DNA from: Aulostomus chinensis
Taxonomy: Eukaryota; Chordata; Actinopteri; Syngnathiformes; Aulostomidae
Direction: 5' to 3'
Assembly (NCBI GenBank): GCA_037954235.1
Contig: JBBMOA010000009.1
Span: 22,439,126-22,503,125, forward strand
DNA length: 64,000 nucleotides
Positions 11,797 to 22,400 of the stretch are shown here, piece after piece. Each line of letters opens with the position of its first letter. Position 1 is the stretch's first letter. A model generated the notes under the pieces. It was not told the DNA's origin, searched no databases, and saw only the letters and a program-made list of their open reading frames with translations. A program made the position numbers and the translations under genes.

Positions 11797-11971
11797 GTAC
11801 CTAATAGGTATGAGTGTGAGTGTGAATGGTTGTTCGTCTCTGTATGTTGGCCCTGCGATGAACTGGTGACCTGTCCAGGGTGAACCCCACCTCTCGCCCG
11901 TAGATGCTGGGATAGGCTCCAGCCCCCCCGCAACCCTTACTAGTAAGGAATAAGCGGTAGACGACGATGGA
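11515..11971 (+). mobile_element. full-length tRNA-headed SINE, copy 1 (carries a (CTA)n expansion)
   Basis: The head GGGCTGCACAGTGGTGCAG is followed by a perfect RNA polymerase III B box (GGTTCGAGTCC, about 11571-11581). The conserved body (GTTCTCC, AAAGACATGCA) comes next, and the 3' end has CCAGGGTGAACCCC and GGATAGGCTCCAG. It is flanked by the 12-bp duplication TGATCATTGTCA at 11503-11514 and 11972-11983. The family is widespread in teleosts. Its right end lies only 55 bp from the dffb stop codon, so it sits in the dffb 3' UTR or immediately beyond. Confidence 0.88.
11711..11796 (+). repeat. (CTA)n microsatellite inside SINE copy 1
   Basis: About 28 uninterrupted CTA units replace the SINE segment that in copies 2 and 3 reads as the sequence complementary to TCAATTTAGAGTA. 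The expansion arose within the element. Confidence 0.95.
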
Positions 11972-12026
11972 TGATCATTGTCATGATGGCAAATTTAACA
12001 CTTATTTTTCTCCTCCAAGTTCACCA

Positions 12027-14983
12027 TCAGGTAAGCCGCCTCCTCTTCCCCAGGGTCTTCTGCCTCCTTTTATCTGTGCTACCGGCTTGTTTGAACACCA
12101 TCTTGGCGTCACACAGCAGCTGGTGGGCTCCTTTCTTGTGGCACACGATGTGGACCAGCTTCAGGTTCTCCCTGGTGAACAGCAGGCGGTAGAAGTAGCT
12201 GAGGTTGATGTCGGTGCTGTTGTGGTTGTGCAGCGCTTGCAGCAGGGCGGGAATTACCGCCCTCTTCTTTTCAATCCTGGGACACAGAATGAGGTCACCG
12301 TTGAAGTTTATTTTAATTAGTAGCACAGTAGTGTCACACGATGTGTTGCTGTGTAAACAGTTGAAGTGGATTAGCTGCATTTGACTCCCTTTCTTGTGAT
12401 TCTAGTGTTTCTTGTAATACATTTCCATGATTTTACAACTTTGAGGACAGTTTCCATGACTATGTAAGTGCACACATGTAAATTTTTTTTTTTTTAAAGA
12501 AATGAATGTCAAGCAATGTGGTTTAACAACATAAACAAGTATTACAGTAAATCACTATTAGCCAAATGATATTTTACAGCTTTTAAAAAGAACTTTTCCA
12601 CACTTGAAGGTAGCTATTTTCAAATTCCAGGACTTTTCCAAATTTTTTTTTAAACGTATGAACATGGTGCAACAGAATGCCTGACTACACAGATCGCTAA
12701 CATCAGGCAGAAATGGAGTCAAACATGAGTATATTTTAAAAATGGAAGATACAGAAACCTGGCTTGTGGCAGTGAAATGGTGGAAGTATATCTAACCTAT
12801 GGTCTAGATTCCAGGTACTGAAGATGATCCGACTCTCTCTGCTGCTGTAGGGGTTGATGGAGTGAAGCGATGGGCACACTTTCTGGTCAAATGATCCCTG
12901 AGGGAGGGAGAGGTGTGAGCATGATCTACAAGTGGCTTCTTTCAACAAAATTTGGTTAGGTTTCATTTGGTTAGACTGGTTCTGGTCTGAGGTGGTGGGA
13001 TGATGAGCTGCAGCAGAGCTGGACTTGAGCTGCTGGGTTTGTGCATGCGTGTGGTATTACCTGGCAGGTGAACCATCCCTCCCGAGTACAGAGGCGACGC
13101 AGCTCCTTTTCGGTCCTGTCAAAGTAGCAGCCATTGTAACTGGCGGACTTCAGCATTTCTGCCAGGCACTTTGACGTTTTCAAAGCCTCCGCTCTGACTT
13201 TAGCTTTCTCTACTGTTTTGGTGGCCTCATCCATCTGAGGACAGAGACAGAGCAGTTGGATGTTACACCAGGGGCTGGAGCACAAAGCAAGATTACGGTT
13301 AACCAGCTAACCTCAGATTCAACACAGGGTTTTCAGTACCATGAAGCTGATTTACTTCTGTCTCCATGGTAACTTATGATGTGGACTGATCCTGATCCAC
13401 TTACGGACATCCCAGATATGTCTCATGACACAAACCCCTGACGATTGATGGGCTGAGTAGTTACCTCTTTCATGTAGCCTCGTATTCTGTTTTCGCAGTT
13501 GAACTTCATGTAGGCCGACTTGGTCTTGAATCGAGGATCAACACCTAAAATGAAAACACTTAAAAACAAGCTCACAATCGCAGTTCCTTCATTTCATTGA
13601 CTGCTATATGGCAGCGGCAATCAAGACCAATGTTAGAACATGACACGATGACAACCTACATGTCACATTCTCAGTCAGTCATTATTAACACTTTGGTTCT
13701 AAGAATTGTGGACACCATGTGTACCACAGGATACCTCTAAACCAGTCCTGGTCCTCATCTCTGCTCTCCAAATCCGACCTGTCCTCCAGGCACTGCAGCA
13801 GCTCCGTCAGTATTTTACGTGCCTTGGGTGACTGCTCATCACTGAGGAGCCTCTTCGCCGCTTCAATGAGGCCATCGCCGTGCTGGTCTGTGTTCAGCAG
13901 CAGACCAATGTCGCACACAGCTGGCGCCATGAAAAAAAGAGGGGTTAAAAATGGCTGAAACAACTGTCACCCTAAGTTTAAACTTACGCAAGGGTCCGTC
14001 AGTACACCCACCTCCGTGCCATGTCTGATCTCTGGAGAGAAGAACAAGTTCAGAGTTGTCGGGTAAAGTTTTGAAGAATTCGTCTGTCACGATTGTTCCG
14101 TCTGCATACAAACACACATGCGCACCAGAGAGAGGCAACTGGAATCCAGGAGGACAAAAAACAAAAAATGTAAAGGTTTGCAGTGTTTACAGGGTCACCC
14201 TTTCTTTTGTACCACTACTGTAAACCATGTTCCACTGTATCAATGGATGAAGTGCCATCATTAATGTGAAGGGTACAAAGAAAGTGACTGCATATTGTGA
14301 TAGCTTGCTTTTATTTAGACTATACTGCGATTGTTGAAGAAAAGTAGGCTTTTCGTCAGCAAACCAAAGTTGCTGACTAAGATAATTTCCCCCGATAAGA
14401 CAGCTTTAACTTTGATAGTGAGTTCTTATGACGTAGGCAGGCCTGCAGGCAGGCGCCACGCATTATTTACCATTAACACACTGACACTGGTTTTTACATT
14501 TAATTTCACACACAGGTAAAGGTGTCAGGGGCGCATGAACGTATCTCTTGAAGGTTCAATTTCTCTTTATACCATTGCATAATTTGCAGTTAACGTTTAA
14601 TCATTTCCGGAGGGACCGTGAATTAGCTTTATTGACACATTGATAAGTTCTGTATTCCAAAACGTCAAATATATTTTCACTAACGACTTCAACAGGGGTT
14701 ACGGTTACTAAAATAGCAATTTTTACTCCACCTTAATTTCTTCATAAATATTTCGCCAACCTGCAGGGTTGCTTTGTTTCTGTTTCACCGTTGTCGCAGG
14801 AAAGTAAACGGAGCGCGCAGTCCTCAACCTCTCAACAAACCAGAAGAAAGCCTAGCTTACCTCTAGTATCTGGCAACCTTTCTTCAGTAACTCCTTCACA
14901 TCTTTTGCTGCAACTCCATACTTTCTGTTTTCACTACAACTCCTAATTTTCACGGGTTTACTTCTTTTGAGGAGTCCAAACAT
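12027..14983 (-). CDS. dffb: DNA fragmentation factor subunit beta (caspase-activated DNase, DFF40/CAD; 7 exons)
   Basis: Apoptotic endonuclease held inactive by ICAD/DFF45 and released by caspase-3. Exons in transcript order are 14861-14983, 14012-14138, 13735-13920, 13465-13544, 13061-13234, 12797-12897 and 12027-12276. All borders are GT-AG and the phases are consistent. The product is 346 aa (human 338). Residues 1 to about 80 form the CIDE-N domain (CLYADGT, LPDNSELVLL). The nuclease core has the structural cysteines C229 and C238, then H242 (SLHSINPYS), and D262-H263 (STWNLDH). The catalytic/zinc block HIVCHKKGAHQLLCD follows, with H306, H310 and H315; spacing is identical to mouse H304, H308 and H313. 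The C-terminus is a basic nuclear-localisation tail (DKRRQK, GKRRRLT). No lesion was seen. It is convergent with the C1orf174 homologue and divergent from nphp4. Confidence 0.95.
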
Positions 14984-15747
14984 TGTAGTTTCTTTATACC
15001 GACCGCCTCCTTCTTCTACTTTCCTGGTTGTTTACACCCAGCGGCGGCGTGCTCCTGCACCCTAGTGGTTCTCTTCCTGTATTGTTACAAGAGGAGCCAA
15101 TACCAAGAATAGAGTCGATACCGCAGTATATTGGCTATTTGGTTAGAAGTTAGTTTCATTTTGAGTTGTATTAATGTGAAAGCAAACAAACAAATACAAA
15201 ATAGAGGAACCTTGTGGAAAAGGGATGGGGGGTGTCTAAGAGAAAGTTCAGAAATATAAACTCGCAAAACGCAAATAAATACAACCTTCAATATGGCATT
15301 ACCGAATATTTTATAATATCTTTTCAATTGGGCGTTTAATGCCTTTGTACTTGTTATTAATGAATAGATATTACTACAAAAGACATTTAGCATTTTTTTT
15401 TACATTACAGTTAGTATATGCTAATTATTTCGCACATTTGTCTGATGCTAAATAAACATGGTCCTGAAAAGGTAACGTGAGGATCAGCATGTAGGCGTGA
15501 ACATTTCCATAGCAACTGATGCTGCACTTTGGGAGATACCAAATAACAGGTTATGGATTTACACATCTTAAATTTGATATTTTTTATTTAGAGGAAAGAT
15601 GAGGGGTAAATCTTATCCCAGTAGAAAAACAACGTTGATTATATGTTATCCTTTTTGTTTTGGTCGTGTTTGCAGACACGATGACCGGTGGTGAAGTGTT
15701 TTCAGATATCAATCTCCCCCTACTAGCGGGGAGTAGACTCCTGCTTC

Positions 15748-15759
15748 AACATGGCGGCT
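15748..15759 (+). promoter_or_regulatory. YY1-like element AACATGGCGGCT in the nphp4 leader
   Basis: Matches the YY1 core (A-A-N-ATGGCGGC) that sits at or just after the start site in many TATA-less vertebrate promoters. It lies 134 bp upstream of the first nphp4 ATG and suggests that transcription starts nearby. Confidence 0.4.
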
Positions 15760-15777
15760 GAGTGTTTGAAAATCTGA
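15751..15777 (+). other. upstream ORF (8 codons) in the nphp4 leader
   Basis: ATG with A at -3 and G at +4 opens MAAECLKI and stops at TGA. If transcription starts upstream of the YY1-like element, this short frame would precede the nphp4 start and could lower its translation. If transcription starts within or after the element, it is not in the mRNA. Confidence 0.35.
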
Positions 15778-15881
15778 ACGGCTGGAGTGGAGAAGCTTTT
15801 TACGTTAAAAACTACCCGGTTTTGCTTTACGTTATGATGACTACATTTAATAATATCGCGCTTCCACGTTAGCTAAAGAAT

Positions 15882-16058
15882 ATGGTAAAAATAGAGAATA
15901 TTTCCACAATGGCAAATGGCTGGAGAGAAGTGTTGGAAAGAAGCCGCTTGGTTCCCCCGCCCAGTCAGACTGTCCGCCGTGCTTTCGACAGCCACCTCAC
16001 CCGGTCCCACGGTGTGCAGCTTCGGGTCGGCCGGCTCACAGCGACTCACTTACAGAAG
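15882..16058 (+). CDS. nphp4: nphp4 coding exon 1
   Basis: 59 codons, ends in phase 0 at ACAGAAG|GTGACC. ATGs at 15882 and 15909 are in frame and both have A at -3 and G at +4. The second matches the human start region (M-x-x-W, then LVPP). Confidence 0.9.
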
Positions 16059-16405
16059 GTGACCGCTCACACCAACCGCTAAGCTTGAGAGTGTCCTACA
16101 AATTGTAGGGATACAATTGTAACACAGCTATGTTTACTATAGGCTAAATGTGTGTCAGTAAACACAGCTGTAAGAGCTAAAAGATAGAATAAATGTGTTT
16201 AAACTGTATCACAATCCTTTATGCGAGACTGTCTGAAGCTAAACTGCTAAAAATACATATAGCTAGCTGAACCAAATTTTGTATTTAAATCGCTTTACAT
16301 GCACAGTTTAGGTGCCAAATTGAGTGTCTAAATATAAGTTTAAACTAATCTCCCTTGATATATACATATGTATGTACTGTATGTATGTATGTACATATAT
16401 ATATG

Positions 16406-16441
<36 letters not shown>

Positions 16442-19400
16442 TATCAGAATCAGAAATCCTTCATTATGTATGTATATATGATTGTGGTATATGTATACCT
16501 ATATATATATATATATATATATATAGCACACCATATTGAAATTGCATTTGCAGTCAAAGTGATCACAATACGTTTTACTAAAATTGTGCATGTTTTGTTG
16601 AAAAATTATAATTTTAACTTTTTCATACAACCAAATGTAGCATTAATCAGGTGACTAACTTTTCTTTTACATGATTGTCTCCAGGAGATTTCAGAGGTGA
16701 AACCAGATGTGACCTACCAGATTCGAGCAACGCTGTTTGATAGAACTCACCATTGCTGCTTTGGGAGAACATGGAAGAGCTCCATGCAGAGGATGAAAAA
16801 CAATAAGATCCCCTTCAATGAGGTACTGTTAAGATGAGGCGTTTTGGCATGATGTCAGTGTTTTCATACGCAAGTTCATATTCATCACATTCTCAGCTAT
16901 TGTGCTTGCAGGGAAACAGTTTTTTATGAAATCGCACTAAAAAACCCAACAAAATGCGCTCTAGATTGAGCTATAAAAGAAGTCATGAAAAATTGTACAA
17001 GCTTGGAAGCATTACAGAGGGAAAAAAAGCCTTTATTTATTTATTACAACCTTATTTTCAGGTTGAGAAGTGAAGAGTGATGAGATGTTACTTTGAGCTG
17101 AAGTCTGATAATGAAGAATTAACGAGAACTTGTGGGTATCAACTAAGCTGATATTATTGTAGTCAGACGTGTAGCGGCTGGACTGCTGACTGCTTTAGGG
17201 ATGCAACACAATTATTTTCATAGACTATTCCGTCAAATATATTCCACCATTAATTGAGTCTATAAAAATATCAAGAAAATTTGAAAAATACTCTTTACAA
17301 AGACTCTTTTCTGTTGTAATTGATAAAAAAGAGCAAACTGTGAATGTTTGACAGCTAAGACTAGATACACATTCTGTAGACATATTTTAGACTAGACTAG
17401 ACTATATTTTAAACTAGAGACAAACATTATTGAGAGTTTAACAGGTAACGGACTTCACTGTTGATTGAACAATGGTCAACTTACTCGATATGAATGTAAA
17501 TACATTTCTAAGTTTCTTTTGCCTTGACAGAATCCCTCTAGAGTGACCTGAAGTAGCTCTTCCCCTGAGGTGGGGAAAATTACCTAAAGAGGTAATGTTT
17601 TGACGGCATTTGTTTGTCTGTCAGAGGGATTTTGCCAAAATCAAGAATTTCTTGACAGTGCAACCTTGCTTAAAATAATTTGTCTTTCCATGAAGCATCT
17701 TGCCACACTTGTGGTCGGGGACAAAGAGGTCTGACATCTTGTATCAGCACCACAGAGAGCAGCCACTAGTGTCACTGGCCTTTGTTATACCTACAAAACT
17801 GAATGTACATGCATATACATCACATGTTGTATGACTCATGTATTTGTGAGCCAAGAGGAGCGAGACATCAGGTTATTTTCAGATGTGGTCATGGTGACTC
17901 CTACACATCGGTGTGAGAGTCCACTTATTGCTGGTTTTGCTCATCTTGGGGTGAATATGCGCTCCAATTACTGGGGTCCATCCATCCATTTTCTTCTGCT
18001 TGTTCCTATTAAGGGTCGCGGGGGGGCTGGAGCCTATCCCAGCAGCCTTCAGGCGAGAGGCGGGGGTCACCCTGGACAGGTCACCAGTCCATCACAGGGC
18101 CAACACATAGAGACAAACAATCATTCACACTCACAGTCACACCTACAGTCAATTTAGAGTATCAATCAGCCTCGTCCCCTCTTGATGTCTTTGGACTGTT
18201 GGAGGAAGCTGGAGTACCAGAGAGAACCCACACAGGAACAGGGAGAACATGCAGACTCCACACAGAAAGATCCGGTGCTCGAGCCGGGACTCGAACACGG
18301 AACCTTTTTGCTGTTAGGCCACAGTGCTGACCACTGCACCACCGAGCAGCCCCAAGTACTGGGGTATTTATTTTTATTTAACATCCTCTTCTGGGGGGTT
18401 GTGTTCATATTTCAGTGTGGATAAACTCCTCTGATTAGCTTGGTATTATCAAATTAAAACTTCGTTCCGTGAGCCAGTGTTAAAGAGGCTGACTGGTAGT
18501 TTTCGTTAAACTGTCTACCATCTTACTCTGGTGTACTTCTTCCATTTCTTTCCCCAACAATTGTTCTTTAAATCTTTTCTTCTCTATAATCATCATCTGA
18601 CAAAGGGAACAAAGAAACATTTTTCCATGTCATACTGTGCGATGTACTCTTTGAAAGATGGACTTTGATGATGAAATTTCCAATTACTTCTTGAAAATGT
18701 TAAAGAAAAATGTGGTAACAATGGAGAACATGACATATGAAAGACAAAATATGTGACACTGATATGATTATCTCTATGGCCTCTATTTCAACTTGAAATG
18801 ACTTCTTTTGTTTAGCTAGGCACGCTCTGATCTGGTTTATGTTAGTTTAGTGGATTTCTTTTTTTTCTGTAGTATAAGTCCAAGTTCCATCAACTCTTAG
18901 AATATCATTGTGCAATGCAGAGTGTATTTACTCAGATGTGGAGAAAGATTCATAAAACAGTGTAAATAAATCACACTTTGTCATTGTTTCATCACGAGAG
19001 TTCGGTCCGACAAAGGCCCAGGGGAAGTTTCACAGCTGTGATTCTGGTACGGGTCAAACTGAGGCTACTTCCACATCAGTAAGGTTTGATTTTAAGTTTG
19101 AACTACGTTTTTGCTTCACATTCACACAATGCCAGCATTTTGCATTCTGCTTTACAAAATGCACGTTTGCTCAGTGTTTGCTGTGTTGTGTGGACTCTGA
19201 ATATGCGGTCACAGCATTTGGTATACGACTCTTTCCCAGATAATTTTGTATGGACAAGAAATAACAGGCATTGGCCACCTTTCTGTCTTTGCCCACAGGA
19301 TTTTGTTGGAATTGTTGTTGACTCTGGTAAACTGGTAATGCTTTGGGACTCCCAACAAGTTGTTTCAGTCTTTATCCAACAAGTCTGTGTGAAGCCAACA

Positions 19401-22400
19401 TCGTCTTCCTGCATCCATATTCCATCCAGAATCAAGTGCATGAAGTGAAGCATTTTGTCATCTTCTACCAAACTTAACTGTTTGCCAGAATGTTTCCCTT
19501 TTTGTCATTTTTGCGTGTGCCCCTTTCCCATCGTCATAGCCTGCGATGGATGTATGCAATAGACAGGTAGTCGTCACAAAGCTTAGAAATCTGGGTTTCT
19601 ACTGCCTTCATCGTGTTATACTCGTGATACTTTTCCAAACAGTTCCAGCTTGTCATTGGTCTAAATCTCAGAAAGTTGGGACAAAAGGAGGTAGGCATGA
19701 AAGGGCCCCTGAAACAATGTTTCATTCTTTTGCTACACAATGTAAGCTAAGTTGTAACATTTTTGGGACACATCCATGTACCGTATTAGAAAGAAGCTGC
19801 CTATCTTACATCACCTCCTGCAGAAAAGTTTCTTGTCAGAGAGCTATCAGTCATGAGCTACAAAACCGCACCCCTGTGTCGTGTTATCGCTTGGAAATTT
19901 GTCTCCCAGTGTCTTGTTTACCATCTCTTCCAAGTCATTCCGTTGTTTTTGAAAAGATATCTGGATAGCAGCTGGATATCTGTGTTCTCTTTCAATCAGA
20001 CATCTGAAGGTCTCTGTACATCCTGGTTGGAGGCCAGTCACCCACTGTTTTATGGTCGCGCCGCAGCAAGGCTGAGCTCCTCTGTGCCTTTCTGTGTCAG
20101 AGATCTGCTTACGGCATGAGCTGCCGAGCAAGATACTCCGAGTTCTTTTATGGGAAGAATACCATGAGCTGTGGCTGGCTGGTAAATGCAGTGTTATATA
20201 ATTTTTTTTTTTTTTTTTTTACAGAAACACCAATGAATCACAGCTATGGCACATTCATAGTGCTGGTGTTGTCACCATCTGTTTTCTTCCCTGGTCTCTG
20301 CTTGATGTTCCTTTGATCAAACAGTCTCTCGCAGTGTATGGCCTCACTTTGATCTAACATAATAGTCGTAGCTTGTGTAAAAACCCACTTGGTACCCCAA
20401 TAAGCATCCAAATCCTATTATCCATCCAGGGTAATAATATAAACCACATCATATCCTATCAGGATGATAAAGTGGGCCGGGCCCTCTCTGTGTTGTGCGG
20501 CAAGAGCTGCACCAGCGTTTTTATTGGATTTGGCCTGATGCACTCACATTCATGCTGGTGTTTATGAGTGGCAAATTGCTGTTTGATATCCAAATAATGT
20601 TAGAGGGGTGGCGGAATCCCTCCTCAGCTCTGTTAAAATTGCTGCGCCCCCCACTTCACCTTTCAGCTATGATGGATTAGTTTTAATATCAGGTGAAAAG
20701 CAAAGCTATGCGGTAATTAAAGCAAAAAAAGGTGAGTTCTCTAATTCTGATTTATTGTGTTGTCTGAAAGAGGCAAGATGTCTTAACATTGACGATGTCT
20801 GCTGCCTTCTGCATCTGTTGCTCTATGAGTTCATTTGTCAAGACCTGACCTATTAAACTTAGAGGAGAGTTTGATTGAGATTATTTGGAGGTCCCTACCT
20901 TATTTTTCAGGCCCTGGTTCCCACCTGAGTTCTGTACAGATGAATTTAAACACTGCAATCACCTTCTATGCTGGAGAGCAGAGCTTTTCGTAGCGTGAGT
21001 TGGGCCTCCCCGGGGGGGCTCCAGAGGAGAGGATCAGTGAATGAAGAGAATGCATATTAGTTATCGAAAGAACATCATGTAGAACAGCTTAAATTTAGGT
21101 GACTTGGTCGAAAATATGGTTAAGAGATACTGTAGTTCTGGGGGAACTGTTTTTTTCTTCTTTCCAAGTGTCAAGAACTAATAAAGGACTGTGGACAGAC
21201 AATTTTCATGCATTTGGTGTCCCCTGAGTTATGTAGAGCAGCAATAGCAGACGACTAGCTCACAGTTCATGGTGTCAGTTAATGTAATAATGAGCCTACA
21301 TATGCATCCAGAAATAAAACTCTTCAGCGACATAAGGACGGGGCCTTGTCCCACGCAGGGAAGCCCACCACCTCAGACTTCTGAAGCAGAATGTGTTGCA
21401 CTTGTTGCCAAGACCATCGTAACTGAAATCTTAACTCTTTCTTTTGTTAAAAGAGAAAGCTGTCTTTTGCTGCACCACTGCAGGAAAAAAAAGGCTGTTT
21501 CATCCAGGGAAGACTTTCGCCATTGTATTCTGTTGTGAATGCAGGAAGATAATCTGTAGGTCAGCTGTTGCCGGCGAGTGAGCATTGAGCTCATGGTGCA
21601 TGCAGCTTTGGGGGAGGGATGTTATACATTGTCCTTTTATATTGCACTGCTGTGGAAACAGTCAACCATTGTGTTTTCCCCCTGGCATTACTCTTCTGTA
21701 GGTCTGTCAAAAAATCAAGTTCAATGTTCAAATGACCCACAACAGGCAAGCTCATACTGTTCCTCGGGCTAAAAGTAAGGTTTTACAGCGCTCTCTGCTG
21801 GATAACAAGGTAAACTACTTCAAATGATCTGATGAGCTATAGAGGCGTCAGGCAGGTTATTAGAGCCCTCCCATGTTACTGATGCAGATACTTACAAATC
21901 CATGGCTGTTGGCCTTCCCTGTTATGCTTCTTCTTGGGTCGGTACCATTCCTCCATTCCATTCCTCACTCCATAATGCCGCCCTACACTCTCCTTACAGA
22001 CCGACCCTTGATTTCTGTCCGTGCACAATGCACCTGTCTCAATATAACGATCGATAATCAGGTCTGGCAGTTAGTTCTGAGGATGGTCCACATGTCATCT
22101 TGGTTCCTGGCACAGAGTCTTGCAGTGGTTCACAGAGTGCACTGGACTAAAGGCAAACTAGCCTGCCTCTGTCCTGGCACTGGTCCCAAATGTGTCCTGT
22201 TTTATCAGCGGTTTGGAAGTTTCACTCACTCTCAGCCATCACATCTGCCAACTTCCACCTCTCAACCCCGATTGCCCAATTTGGTGTCCTGCCTTCAGAC
22301 CATTCACTGCCCTTTTATTTTGCTGAACTTGTAGCTTTCCTCACATTGCTAGCGGGGTGTGTTATTCTGATGCACTGAAAGAGCCCTCGTCCCCCCTCTT

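Larger units (their letters stand above)
14984..15881. promoter_or_regulatory. bidirectional promoter region between dffb and nphp4
   Basis: Only 898 bp separate the two divergent start codons. The dffb side (about 14990-15060) carries CG-rich GCGGCGGCG sequence. The nphp4 side (about 15690-15880) holds a YY1-type element and an upstream ORF. The middle is AT-rich. A shared or back-to-back promoter is inferred from the distance and orientation. Confidence 0.45.

Noticed and set aside
11553..11933. Ser-rich 126-codon minus frame and Thr-rich plus frame
   Set aside because: Products of the (CTA)n tract and SINE body, not genes.
16324..16654. Tyr/Ile-rich frames
   Set aside because: Translation of the (TA)n/(TATG)n tract in nphp4 intron 1.
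19086..19968. Overlapping frames of 120-140 codons on both strands in nphp4 intron 2
   Set aside because: No recognisable motif, frames open on both strands at once, and no splice or transcript context; likely chance.
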